This document shows, piece by piece, positions 1 through 10,407 of a DNA stretch of 64,000 bases; the stretch's first letter is position 1, and each line of letters begins with the position of its first letter. Position numbers and translations under genes: made by a program. The notes under the pieces were generated by a model. It was not told the origin of the DNA, ran no database searches, and was given only the letters and a program-made list of their open reading frames with translations. This stretch comes from Venturia oleaginea (taxonomy: Eukaryota; Ascomycota; Dothideomycetes; Venturiales; Venturiaceae), in NCBI GenBank assembly GCA_013176395.1, contig JABMLP010000003.1, positions 806,001 to 870,000 of the forward strand, written 5' to 3'.

Positions 1-2
1 GC

Positions 3-2477
3 CCATTATACGGCATGTCGAGGGAAGAGCTATTAGTCCTACGAAAAACACTTTCGGACTACATGGACAAGGGCTGGATACGCGCCAGCAACTCACCAGC
101 GGCAGCCCCAGTCTTATTTGTAAGGAAACCAGGTGGAGGCATTCGGATGTGTGTAGACTATCGGGCACTGAATCGAATCACTCGATCGGACCGCTACCCA
201 TTGCCACTAATCCGAGAAACCCTACGAAATCTAGCAACAGCGCGTTGGTACACCAAACTTGACGTCAGAGCGGCATTTCATCGGCTCCGCATCAAGCACG
301 GCGATGAGTGGAAAACGGCTTTTCGCACTCGATTTGGACTATTCGAATGGCTAGTTACCCCCTTCGGACTAGCTGGCGCACCCGCGAGCTTTCAACGATA
401 CATCAACGGAGTCCTACGGGAATCCCTAGATATCTGCTGTTCAGCCTACATGGACGATGTCTTGATATGGAGCGACGGCGACTATCTGGATCACATGGTT
501 AAGGTTAACCAAATTCTTGCCAAGCTCAAGACTGCTGGACTTCGGCTAGACTTAAGCAAGTGCGAGTTTGCTGTTCAGGAGGTCAAATATCTGGGGTTCA
601 TTATCACTGCAGGAGAAGGGATCAAAGTCGACCCAGAGAAAGTTGCCGCGATTAAAGAATGGGAGGCTCCAGTCAATGTCACAGGCGTACGCTCCTTCCT
701 AGGCTTTACAAATTTCTACCGAGACTTCATCGACAACTTCTCAGAGCTCTCCGACCCCTTAATCAAGTTAACACGGAAGGCCGTCGCTTTTGTCTGGAAC
801 AAAGAACATGAGAACGCCTTTCAAGTCTTGAAGGAGCTATTCATCTCCGCCCCAATACTGGCTCACTGGAATCCAGACCTGGATACGGTACTCGAGTGCG
901 ACTGCTCTGGCTACGCGCTGGGAGGCACGTTGTCGCAGAAGGATATGAAAGGAAAACTACGACCAGTAGCATACTTCTCCCGCAAGCTCACTGCGGCTGA
1001 ATGTAACTACGAGATCCACGATAAAGAATTACTGGCAGTAATCAAGTCCATTGAACACTGGAGAGGAGAACTACGCAGTGTTGCAGCACCTTTCAAAGTC
1101 CTTACCGATCACAAGAATCTCCGCTACTTTATGACAGCGCAGCGTTTGTCAGAGAGACAAGCAAGATGGTCGCTAATTCTATCTGAGTACCAATTCCAGC
1201 TGGAATTTCGCGCCGGAAAACTAGCGCAAAGACCAGACGCACTATCAAGAAGACATCAAGATATGCCACATGACAAGAACGACGAGAGACTACAAGGGCG
1301 AGTGGCCCAGTTGATCAAGGACGAATGGCTTCCTCTTTCCGAGAGGACGACCGAAACAATCGCAATACAAGCCCTTATCTGCCCAGTCAATACACCGAAT
1401 ACATCCAATAGTACATGGGACGTTATACGGGAGCCCCAGCAAAATACTGGACTGGACGGTCGACACCAGCTGACTGCCGAAAACGGTCAACACCGGTCCA
1501 CTACTAGGTACGGTCAAAACCGGTCAGTTGCAAAAGGATGCGATCTTTTCGAGAAACCAGAGTTACAACTTCTCTGGGATCGCGCAATAGCAGAGGACCA
1601 ATCCTACGAAGCTATTCATACGGCTATAGTTACTGGCGAACGTTCCTTTCCTCCAGAGCTCAAGTTGTCGGTACAGCTACCCGAATGCGAAGTAGACGAC
1701 CACGGCGCGGTCACGAGAAGAGGGATCCTATGGGTACCAGATTGGGAACCGCTGCGAACAACGCTGGTCCAACAAACTCACGATTCCCATGTTACTGGAC
1801 ACCCAGGGAGAGATAGCACGCTTGCGATTCTATCCAGAAGTTTCTTTTGGCCCCAACAATACAAGACAGTCCGGCAGTTTGTACGTAATTGCGACGTATG
1901 TGGGAGAACAGGAATATGGCGTGATAAGAAGCGAGGTCTTCTGAAACCACTTCCAATCCCGGCCCGCTTCCACAGCGAGCTATCAATCGATTTCATGACT
2001 GATTTGCCCGCGGAGGAAAACGGCCCAAAATACCTCATGGTTATCACAGATCGCCTCCTCAAAAGTGTTACGTTGGAGGCTATGACTACAATGAGCGCCA
2101 AAGAGTGCGCGAAAAGGTTCTTACAATGCCACTATCGCTACCACGGATTTCCCATGGCATTGACGTCGGACAGAGGCAGCAATTGGACAGGTCGTTTTTG
2201 GAGGAAGCTTTGCGAACTTACAAAGATTGAGCAGAGACTCTCTACAGCCTTTCATCCACAGACCGATGGCGCGACCGAGCGTATGAACCAGGAAGTTCTA
2301 CGCTATCTCCGCGCCTTCATCGCATACTCCCAACTAGACTGGCCAACGCTACTACCTACGGCTATGTTAGCACTGAACAATCGTGACTCTTCAGTCACAG
2401 GGATGAGTCCATTCTATCTAACCCACGGGCTACCATGCGGAACCAATCCAGAAAGTACAACGAATCTCACCCAGTAA
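3..2477 (+). CDS. Gypsy pol polyprotein (RT-RNase H-integrase), 5' partial
   Basis: The reading frame is open from the first bases of the window, so the N-terminus is missing. The RT domain fills about the first 230 residues: a VDYRALN motif, then the catalytic YMDD box near residue 143. The thumb motif FLGFTNFYRDF follows. RNase H is marked by DCSGYALGG and LTDHKNLRYF. The integrase has an HHCC-like zinc finger (HVTGHPGR, then CDVC) and a DDE core with IDFMTDLP, TSDRGSNWTG and HPQTDGATERMNQ. The frame ends with about 15 out-of-frame residues because one extra base in a G run near 2427-2429 shifts translation. It would act in cDNA synthesis and insertion of the retroelement. Confidence 0.9.
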   Translation, partial: PLYGMSREELLVLRKTLSDYMDKGWIRASNSPAAAPVLFVRKPGGGIRMCVDYRALNRITRSDRYPLPLIRETLRNLATARWYTKLDVRAAFHRLRIKHGDEWKTAFRTRFGLFEWLVTPFGLAGAPASFQRYINGVLRESLDICCSAYMDDVLIWSDGDYLDHMVKVNQILAKLKTAGLRLDLSKCEFAVQEVKYLGFIITAGEGIKVDPEKVAAIKEWEAPVNVTGVRSFLGFTNFYRDFIDNFSELSDPLIKLTRKAVAFVWNKEHENAFQVLKELFISAPILAHWNPDLDTVLECDCSGYALGGTLSQKDMKGKLRPVAYFSRKLTAAECNYEIHDKELLAVIKSIEHWRGELRSVAAPFKVLTDHKNLRYFMTAQRLSERQARWSLILSEYQFQLEFRAGKLAQRPDALSRRHQDMPHDKNDERLQGRVAQLIKDEWLPLSERTTETIAIQALICPVNTPNTSNSTWDVIREPQQNTGLDGRHQLTAENGQHRSTTRYGQNRSVAKGCDLFEKPELQLLWDRAIAEDQSYEAIHTAIVTGERSFPPELKLSVQLPECEVDDHGAVTRRGILWVPDWEPLRTTLVQQTHDSHVTGHPGRDSTLAILSRSFFWPQQYKTVRQFVRNCDVCGRTGIWRDKKRGLLKPLPIPARFHSELSIDFMTDLPAEENGPKYLMVITDRLLKSVTLEAMTTMSAKECAKRFLQCHYRYHGFPMALTSDRGSNWTGRFWRKLCELTKIEQRLSTAFHPQTDGATERMNQEVLRYLRAFIAYSQLDWPTLLPTAMLALNNRDSSVTGMSPFYLTHGLPCGTNPESTTNLTQ

Positions 2478-3213
2478 CTCACCAACAGCCGATGCCGAGA
2501 CCTTTGTGCAACGAATAGAAGAGGCACAAGAATATGCACAGGCAGCGATGGCCTGGTCCCAGCAGAAGATGGAGAACGACGCCAACAGGTCACGTCAAGC
2601 TGCCGAAACGTTAAAAAAGGGCGACAAAGTCTGGTTGAACCTTAGGAATATCAATACTCCGCAGCTATCAAAGAAACTGTCGTGGACGCAAGCCAAATAC
2701 ACTGTCGAGAACCAGATCTCCCCGATGGTATACGAGCTGGCTGACCTGCCAAGTGGTATCCATAACCGTTTCCACGTTGACCTACTCCGCCGAGCCGCAA
2801 CCGACACACTGCCCTCACAAGAATCCGATGATACCCAGCCGCCACCATTAGTGCCTCAAACCGAAGAAACAGAGGCTGAGTTTGAAGTAGAACGTATACT
2901 TCGCGCAGAGAAGAAACGGGTTGGGCGAGGCTGGGTTCGTCAGTTATTAATCAAATGGAAAGGCTATGCAGATCCCGATTGGCAGCCACGTTCATTATTT
3001 ACAGAAGTCGAGGACTTAGACCGCTTCGAGGCAGAGTATGGCAAGGGCGACGGTGTCGGCGAAGATATAGGAGCTCAAACAGGGGCCCGAAGAAACCGAG
3101 TAGCGGTGGCCAGCGCCTTCGAATCTGCTACAAGCTGGCAGAAGCGATGTATGGCGTTTGTCTGTTTGATTATCCCACCTACCACACCCTCTTTAGTCCT
3201 GCACACCCGGTAA
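2428..3213 (+). CDS. Gypsy pol C-terminus: integrase tail and chromodomain
   Basis: This frame continues pol after the frameshift. From about 2428 it restores the expected integrase sequence (GYHAEPIQ and so on), although the first ATG-like start lies later. It contains the integrase C-terminal GDKVWLNLRN motif and FHVDLLRR. A chromodomain follows at 2881-3045, with VERILRAEKK, a conserved QLLIKWKGY and a tryptophan (DPDWQPRS). Chromodomains of this class direct integration toward methylated-histone chromatin; that is family knowledge and was not tested here. The stop at 3211-3213 overlaps the purine tract in front of the LTR, as in related elements. Confidence 0.85.
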   Translation, partial: GYHAEPIQKVQRISPSNSPTADAETFVQRIEEAQEYAQAAMAWSQQKMENDANRSRQAAETLKKGDKVWLNLRNINTPQLSKKLSWTQAKYTVENQISPMVYELADLPSGIHNRFHVDLLRRAATDTLPSQESDDTQPPPLVPQTEETEAEFEVERILRAEKKRVGRGWVRQLLIKWKGYADPDWQPRSLFTEVEDLDRFEAEYGKGDGVGEDIGAQTGARRNRVAVASAFESATSWQKRCMAFVCLIIPPTTPSLVLHTR

Positions 3214-3225
3214 GGAGGGGGGTAA

Positions 3226-3352
3226 TGTTATGGGCATGGTCCATGGTTGGTATAGGCTAAGAGCCTAAGCCTGATTGAGCCTAGTATAGAGAAAGAACCT
3301 CATTGAGGTTCTCTGTTTGTAGATACCTTCACTCCTTAACTGAATCTAAACA
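3226..3352 (+). repeat. Probable 3' LTR of the gypsy element
   Basis: The stretch begins with TGTTATGG directly after the purine-rich tract and stop codon. It ends with TAAACA, giving TGTT/AACA inverted termini. At 127 bp it is short for a gypsy LTR, and no second LTR is in the window for comparison, so the right boundary is tentative. Confidence 0.5.
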
Positions 3353-4359
3353 ATCTTTGGCTACGAGTATGCTGCGTCTTTCCAGCTACCGTCCCGTAAT
3401 AATATTGGATAAAAGTTTTTCTAGAGGAGGAAGAGGAGATGTAAAATCGAAGAAAGTATCACGGGAACCGTGGTGGAACGTTAAATTGAGATGAGTATGT
3501 TCATTGTTGTTGTGTGAATCCCGAGGATCCACGGTTGCTATCTAAGTACAAGGCGGTCTTGCGGCCTTGAGCCGTTACGGAAAGAAAAAGGCAAAGATTA
3601 TATTTCTCTTTAGGTAGATCTCATTCCTTAGATTGAAAGAGTAGCGGAAGAATTCAAGTTAGGAGTTCGAGTTTTGGTGTACGTACTTAGAAAACGGGAC
3701 AAATTTCTACAGCGGTAGAGGTATAGACGGGTTCGTAAAGTACTTTATATCCGAACAAGAACCGCGAGTCAAAAATCTAATAAAGACATAGAGACCAATA
3801 ATCTTTTTAAGAAACAAAGGGCCTGCCAATCTATTCAGAATTAGTAAAACCCCCAGCGAAATCTGTTCTCGATATTTATAGGAACTAAATGCTATCAGAC
3901 TTTATTCGGGTATGTAGTATTCATTTCATCCCTCTGTACTAACGAGGAATTCTTCATTGAGAGCGTGAAGCCTAACGATGCGATTACGAGGATGAATACG
4001 AAGCAATCGCGAATGCAGGTGCCGCCACTGAAGGCGGTATCTTAGTAAGCGTGAAAATTAGAATCAAACTCCAGTGGCACAGTGGCTCCGTCAATTCACT
4101 GCCCTTCCAAGTGTCTCAAAGAAGGTACCTTTGGCTTCAATGTCCCTCAACTTCAGATCGATATCGATAATTCTCTGGCAATTCTGAAAGTCAAGTTCGC
4201 CAGAAAATTATCAATGTCGATCTTCGATTGAAAGTGATGTCCAGATTTTGAGGCACTCATTGATCAAAGGAAAAAGCGGTATTCATTACAGAAAGCAAAA
4301 AGAAGGTCCCAGGTAAAAGGTACAGACCACAACGCCACTCAGTCGATCAGCCACAACAC
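3353..4359. other. Intergenic, no gene; AT-rich, diverged repeats at its end
   Basis: No reading frame here looks coding. The sequence is rather AT-rich and may include older transposon debris. The diverged inverted repeat around 4125-4260 is listed separately. The last part is the 3' flank of the minus-strand gene that ends at 4360. Confidence 0.6.
4125..4260. repeat. Imperfect inverted repeat
   Basis: A segment around 4157-4181 (AGATCGATATCG then ATAATTCTCTGGC) returns in reverse complement around 4200-4224, with 22 of 25 positions matching and a spacer of about 20 bp. Weaker similarity extends outward in both arms. A related minus-strand copy is recognisable at about 6435-6510, beyond the neighbouring gene. 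It could be a decayed MITE-like or duplicated fragment. Confidence 0.5.
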
Positions 4360-5966
4360 TCAAACATCCATATACATGCTCCTTCTTGCACTTCCCTTGC
4401 CAATCTCAACCGTAGTATCGCTTCCATTCACGCTGCGCTCACTGAACGCGATGTTATCATGTGGCTGAGGATTGAGCCACGGACCGACCGGGTCTCCGAC
4501 GACGAAAGCACGTGATGCTGCTATTGTAGGAGCAGGTGGAGTTGGTGGTCGGCTATGGTAGGCACGATAGGCCTCATAGTCCGATCTCGGACGACTAATC
4601 CTGGATGGCGATGGACTTGGTGAACGTCGAATAAGTAGCGATATCTCCTTGGGAGCTTCTGATAAAACATAACATATTAGTTTTGATATCCAGTAGGACA
4701 GGTAGGGAAGAGCCCGAGGATGAAGCGATTGAACGAGGTTGCAGGTAGCGCCAGCCGAAGTCTCGTATCAACCTTTTCTTCTTCTTCTTCTTCGAACTCT
4801 TCCCGTCTCTTGTAGGTATGGTACGTACTCTCGGCCTCTTGTTCTGGGACGACCTCTTTAGTTCGCCTCTCCACATGCCGGAAGTAAGGAGTGAGATCCT
4901 TTTCATCTCGTATGACCAGGTCATGTCGTTGTTGAGAAGGACTACGTTCAAAGCGCACTCTGTAGTGGTCGTGATTTTGTCTGAGCTCGCCATGAGATTT
5001 AGGTGTAGGTTTTTGATTGGGCGGCTTGTCAGATGCTTTGATTATGCTGCGTCTCTCACAAGCATCAGGAGCTGGACTGCATGGCCGCCGTGTACGAACT
5101 TCGATAGTCTCTCGTATCTCACGGCTAGGAATGCGCCTGGGAAGGGTTCGAGAGGCGTATCCTGTATGTGCTGTACGTTGCGATGAGCCCACACTTGAGG
5201 CGGTACGGCTCAATTTATCGCTCAGTACGTGGCTTGCTCTATCCGTAGGTGGTCGACTCAATCTAGCGCTTAACGCACGACTCAATCTATTGCTTGGTGG
5301 TTCGTCGCTTGCTGCTGATCGAGGAGCGGACGGCGCCGGAGGTGGTGGTGCTTCTAATGGATCGTTTGTAAACCCATCTAAGCTCTCGATTCGTGGTCTT
5401 GAAATACCTCGGGGTGTAACGTGACGCCAGCTCACACTGCGCACTCGGCCGCGAGGTGCTTCCGACGAGGGAGGGTCGTAAAATTGACCGCTCCGAGTGG
5501 AATTCTTCTCACTCACATGGCTGCGCATGGAGAGCATGATCGAGTCGATGGGTTCACCTTTGTCTTGTTTCTTGATGCACTTTCTACAAGTACTGGCAGG
5601 AGCAACTTGACCAGGTATCAAAGGATGTTCTTTGTGATAGGCGTGTGACCGTGGGCGTCCGCAAGTACCACAATGATGGCAAGCAACGAACTTGATCTGC
5701 GCAGGCAGGACTAGCAGGTTATTTTCGTTTGGCTCTACTGATGCTTCTGATGGCGGACGACTCAGACGAGCGGGTTCTGGCGGTGGTGGCGGAGGAATTG
5801 AATGGGCTGGTTGAGTTGTGGGAGCTGGTAGTGATAGCGCCTGTGAAGCCTGGCCGATCTGATTGGGAGGATAAACGACTAATGGTGGGTATGGATAGAA
5901 AACCCAGCCTGGTGGTATGTCGTTGGGCGGGGCGCCGTTGTTGTTGTTGTTGTTGTGGTTGCTCAT
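4360..5966 (-). CDS. Low-complexity protein with a Cys-rich (C-x2-C) motif
   Basis: The start chosen is the ATG at 5966, which opens with MSNHNNNNNNGAPP; the frame upstream of it looks like leader. The protein of roughly 500 residues is rich in Pro, Ser and Arg. Near residue 95 it has CHHCGTCGRPRSHAYH followed by CRKCIKK, a probable zinc-binding knuckle or treble-clef-like motif. The middle holds repeated SRALSARLSR-type Arg/Ser segments, and the C-terminal half is highly charged, with an acidic run. One intron is needed near 4655-4770 to join the Glu-rich part to a coherent second exon that ends MYMDV at 4360. The exact splice sites are uncertain (acceptor TTTTATCAG or the CCCAAG just after it). 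I do not recognise the family; nuclear or nucleic-acid-linked function is only a guess from composition. Confidence 0.6.
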
Positions 5967-6110
5967 CGTGAATTGTTGGATGTTGTTGTTTCGAGGAGGA
6001 AGATGGTAGGCAGGTATTAGGGAGTAGAATAGCAGGCGCGATAGCGAGTTTTTTGACCGCTTAATGGACTCATCCGTCGGGTAAGTGAGACCAGTTGAGT
6101 TTTGTTCGAG

Positions 6111-6623
6111 ATGAAGCAAATTGATGTCGACTTGCTGAGAATGAATGAGCTATTAGTCAAATCAGCCGAATTAAATATAATGAAGAGGACGGGATTACCT
6201 CGTGAAGTCAAAATTCGATTAGTGTTTGATTGTAACACTATGGCGAGCATTGTTCCTAGGCAGTCAAGAACTGAAGAGGATAAACACTCCAAATCACTTA
6301 CTCGTGGCCTAGTGCTTAACGCACTCAACGCAATCAGTTCCCAAGGTTTTGCGAATGAAGGCTTCAACACCCTATTACTCATCTAGTACAATCAACTCGC
6401 GATCAATACCAATAAATTCCCGGTTGAGCTTTACTTCGATGATCGCCAGGAATCTATCAATATTTATCTGAAGTCAAAGAACTTCAAGTCCAACGGTACC
6501 TTCCATTTCGAGACACATGGGAGAACATGGAATCGAAGACACCGCGTGCTGTCCCCATCCTTCGATCATCCTCGGCGAGGGAATCATCTGACAGAACTCT
6601 GGCACGTAGCTCGCCGTGCATAA
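6111..6623 (+). pseudogene. Coding-like frame with an internal TAG, unknown
   Basis: A frame opens at 6111 (MKQIDVDLLR) and runs to a TAA at 6621, interrupted by one TAG at 6384-6386. Both halves read as ordinary protein: VKIRLVFDCN before the stop, and FPVELYFDDRQ with INIYLKSKNF after it. Part of the second half (6435-6510) is similar to the repeat arms at 4125-4260, so this may be a decayed copy of a small repeat-borne gene. No family was recognised. It may also be chance. Confidence 0.3.
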
Positions 6624-6876
6624 TAGGATTGATTGGAATGAGATGCTTCGAACGCTTTAAATTTCCGGGTATACGAGAGTGGGGCACTTTGCTTTCATGA
6701 TCTTTGAATACACACCGCACCTACGTCTTCTATCGCACCAATTCCGAGATGTCAGTTCTCGAACCAATCCAAAGTCTACCTTTCGCTGAGCCTATGTTCT
6801 GCCGAGCCAAAAACGCCATGGGACCATTCCTCCTATTTTACACATGCAACGCTTTTACTTAGTCAAAACAAGCCTT

Positions 6877-9268
6877 TCACTCCAGGCGCAAAGAGCGGGG
6901 TCCTCTTCTTTTGGCGGCCTTCTTCTTCTTGTGGCCCTTTTCAAAGGCGACCGCATTGCTGTGGTCACGGCCGAAGTTGTCAAGATCCTTGACCTTGTAA
7001 ATTCGGATGATCCAGTTCTCACTGGTGAATGCTTCTTCAATTGTGGATAGCTCAGGGCCCTGAGCTGGGAGCTTAGAATTACGAACGCGGTCCTGTGCCT
7101 GGCCGGCTGGGAACAAAGCATTGTAGTTGTAGTAAGACATCTTGTACCTACGAATCTGTTAGTCTAGTGCCGGTGGATCAATGAGAGTGTAACTTACATC
7201 AAGCTGTTCTTCATGGTTGGAGTGGCTTCGTCGTCGACGCGGTATTCCCCTCGTGCAGTGAAAAAGTCTCGCTCCTTGACTTGATCAGGCCAAATGCCCT
7301 CGGCAATTCTGACCATCCACAGGAATTTGTTGATATCATCTCCAGAGTATCCGAGTAATCCTCCAAAAACCACCAGGACGTAGTCGACCTCGTGCTGTCT
7401 CATAATTGGATAACTGACTTCTTCTCTTGAGCTCATAGCTTTACCAACAGTTGCAATATGGGTATTGTTCCATGTGTTGTTGTCCACAAGCGTAGGTCGG
7501 TCAGCCATGCCACCAATTTGGTATCCATAATCCCACCAGGCCATGACCTTTGCGTTTTGAGGAGTATTTTGACGAAGCCAATAGTATGCCTCACGGTAGT
7601 CATCGATGATATGTTGGCTTCCGTCAGGCATTTTGCTGGCGAGGACGACGGACGGTGAGGAGTAAGCGTTGGAGGTCACCCATGTGCAGTGCGCAACGAA
7701 GATGAGCAAGTAGATGGTGCTGCAAACCACGACCGTGGCCTTCGACACGTATGAGTAAATCCCGACAATTGGCTTTGTGGTGGATCGGAGACCATCGGAG
7801 AGTAGGGAAGTTGCTGCTGCTGCCTTTGCGGCATCTGCGCTATCGAGGGTCTGCGAATCTTCGGACGGAGACTCGGCTAGAAGATAGATGTCGAGAATCT
7901 GCGAGAGGGCCATAGAAGCTGCAACGCAGACAACCGGAGTGAGAGTCAACATCAATCGCACCATGACACCAGCGAAGTAGCTGGAAAGGACGGCATAGAT
8001 GACGATGAAGACGTGCTCATCCTTGAGAGTGCGGAAGCAGAGGTAGACACCAGCCGGGAAAAGCCAGATGAGGAAGTTCAAATCGAAGAAGAATGCTGGC
8101 CATGCGGTCGGCTGGTGCTCGGAGACGGAGGCTATGATCGGGATGTGAATCTTCGCGTAGCCTGTGTCCCAGAGAGAGTAGAAGCGACCAGTCCATGGGG
8201 CGATGACGCCGGAAATCGTAAGAAGAACAAGGCCACCGAATGAGACCACGAAAATGAGGAGAACCAAGCTGCGGAGCAGGGTCTGGAACTGTTTGCTTGG
8301 AAGTTGTAGGCGAACGTACTCGACGAAACCGACGATTTGGAGGAGACCAAAGACACCTATGAATGTTAATGCGCGTATCGTATAGCACCGCAATCTGCTT
8401 ACCTAGTGCAGACATATGCTCGCTACTCCTGATTGGGAGGAAACCAACAAATGGAATCTGCATGCTGGCCAAAGTTCCAATTGCATACCACGTGGTATAA
8501 CTGACATATAGCCTTGCGCTGTATCTTCCCATGCAGATTAACACGAACGCGTGCAATGGTAGCAAGTTCGTAATGAATACATATCCACCCCATGCAGACA
8601 CCATGTATCCGTAGAAGAGAGCAGCCAATGCGCCCCACATGACAGATCCTTCTTTAACGGCCTTGATCCAGAGATAAAATGTGTAGACAAGTAGGAAAAT
8701 GGCAATGGCTTCGTTGTCGTAACTTCCAGCTACTGATCTCGAAATGTAACCTGGTGTAATTCCCATGAAAGCTGCTGCAAGGAGACCGGCCGACGGAGAT
8801 GTCGACATCTCAGAGGTTAAAAGGTAGGTCGCGTAGGCTGTAAGTCCTGAGAAAGCAGGAGCTAGAAGGACACAAATGTTGCGAATGTCGACCGGAAGGC
8901 TGATCAATCGGAGAAAGTGGTAGATGACGCCGCTGGTAACCATAAGACCTGGATATAGAGTTCCACCTGTTACTCGCCCGAGAGGATGCCATGTTCCTAT
9001 TAATTGAATCAGTCGAGTCCTGCTACGATGTTGTCCCCAGCAGCTTACGGTCGTCGAACCAATTCCAGAAGGGCTCGAAGCCATGTTCTACCAGATACTT
9101 TGTCGCCCTGAAGTTGAACCAGGGATCGAACTCGTGGATAATACTCTCAAATCGTATGACGGAGAAAAGACGCGATGATATAGCAGCTCCGGCAATTGTG
9201 AGTAAAATGATGGCTCTCAGGAGAGTACGGGTGTTCTTGGCCGCATCGCCCTGAAATAGAGCATCCAT
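6877..9268 (-). CDS. STT3: Oligosaccharyltransferase catalytic subunit STT3
   Basis: This gene encodes the catalytic subunit of the ER oligosaccharyltransferase, which transfers the lipid-linked glycan to Asn in N-X-S/T sequons. Exons by eye are 9049-9268, 8403-8996, 7198-8356 and 6877-7147 (747 codons plus stop); yeast Stt3 is 718 residues. The N-terminal luminal loop has HEFDPWFN (Asp48, first catalytic acidic site), a SVSEHQ motif sits near residue 347, and the signature WWDYGYQI is near 544. The DNNTWNNTH stretch carries the usual N-glycosylation site. Many hydrophobic membrane segments fill residues 15-490. The tail is basic ([13 protein letters not shown]). All four exons keep frame with GT-AG introns of 46-52 bp. 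The acceptor TAG at 7148-7150 is chosen because it restores the conserved LMYKMSYY junction. Confidence 0.96.
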
Positions 9269-10407
9269 GATGACGGTGGGAAAAGGAGGGAGCTTTACAA
9301 TGCTCAGTGAATCCCTCGAGCTTCCCTGGGTCGAATTAAGGAAGGCAATTGAGGGAAGGTTGGACACAATTCGAGGTCGACCCGAAGCTCCATGAAGACA
9401 CGCAGCCTACTACCATGGACCCCTGCATCCACACACGTGACCTTGGGTATGAAAAGGACTATAGGAGTATTACAATGTTGATGATGTTAATGAGTACTAT
9501 TGATAATGACATAGTTTAGGAGCCGCAAAGATAGACTCATATCTGTGAGACCGCATGAGTGAAGCTAGATACTGGTCGATCGCCCAGTGCCAGAATGGCA
9601 TTTCAATTGCTACAAGCTCAACCCTGAATTCGAGACGCGATTTCATTGATGTGGATATGGCTACGAGATCGTATCGAAGGGTTTCACTAACTGGATGCGT
9701 CCTTTCGCGACGATAGTGACTTCTCTTGGGGAGCCGTCGAGAGAGATTCTGCAGCTGTCTGACTGATCAATGCTGTGAGGCTCCAAGAAAGCTGTCCATG
9801 CGATCTTTAATAAGTACACAAGGACTGTTCTCAGGAAATTACAGTCAAACGTAACATTTAATTGAAAGGCAATCTTCTTGGAGACTGATTGATTGATTGA
9901 TTGATTGATTGATTTTATCCTACTCGGTTGCAGCCGCTTAATCACGCAGCTATGTCCGGTTAGGAGGACTTCATCAGACAGCCGACACGTGATAGATTAT
10001 ATAATCCACCGCGCCCCACTTCGCCCCGTTCACTGAAACAAGACCAGCTGTCCCCTCCGTCCTCCCTCTTTTCCCTTAACCAGTATCTCCAAATGCCCGC
10101 TGGCTCTTGTAGATACTGGTTATTCTGCTAGTATATCTGTGCTATGTAGACTCAAGAGGCAATGCCTCGTGTTTCGCTATCCTTCTACCTACAGTCTCCC
10201 TCTAATGCTCAGCTTTGTCTATCTGTTTCGCCTTATCCCTCAAGGCCAATGGGTTCCCTAAGTATGTTTCTGCTTGTGAAAGTTGCCTTGCACCAGATTC
10301 CTATGCGGCGGTGTATTTGGTTGTGTGATGCTGGAGACAATAGTAACCATCGTAGTCGTGATTTCGCTGCTTGGGTGTGATACTCCGGGTATGCCCGTGG
10401 ACGAGGC
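9269..10407. other. Intergenic, no gene seen
   Basis: Upstream of STT3 there is no convincing reading frame. A (GATT)n microsatellite lies at 9886-9914. The stretch 10100-10380 holds short open frames with no family features. It grades into the nested tandem repeat. Confidence 0.6.
9886..9914. repeat. (GATT)n microsatellite
   Basis: About seven uninterrupted copies of GATT (TGAT phase) are visible. Confidence 0.9.

Larger units (their letters stand above)
1..3352 (+). mobile_element. Ty3/gypsy chromovirus LTR retrotransposon, 3' part
   Basis: The window opens inside the pol gene of a Ty3/gypsy element. Reverse transcriptase, RNase H, integrase and a C-terminal chromodomain follow in the order typical of fungal chromoviruses. 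A purine-rich stretch at 3211-3222 resembles the polypurine tract and is followed by a probable 3' LTR. The 5' LTR, gag and protease lie outside the window. One frameshift near 2428-2430 breaks pol, so this copy is probably not autonomous. The end at 3352 is an inference from TGTT/AACA termini. Confidence 0.88.

Noticed and set aside
8017..8400. Continuation of the STT3 exon 2 frame through the intron
   Set aside because: The translation loses family similarity after the GTAAGC donor at 8402, while the exon 3 frame matches STT3 exactly.
10090..10200. LVDTGYSAS in one frame, resembling a retroviral-type aspartic protease motif
   Set aside because: The frame closes soon after, no gag or RT follows, and the motif is short enough to occur by chance.
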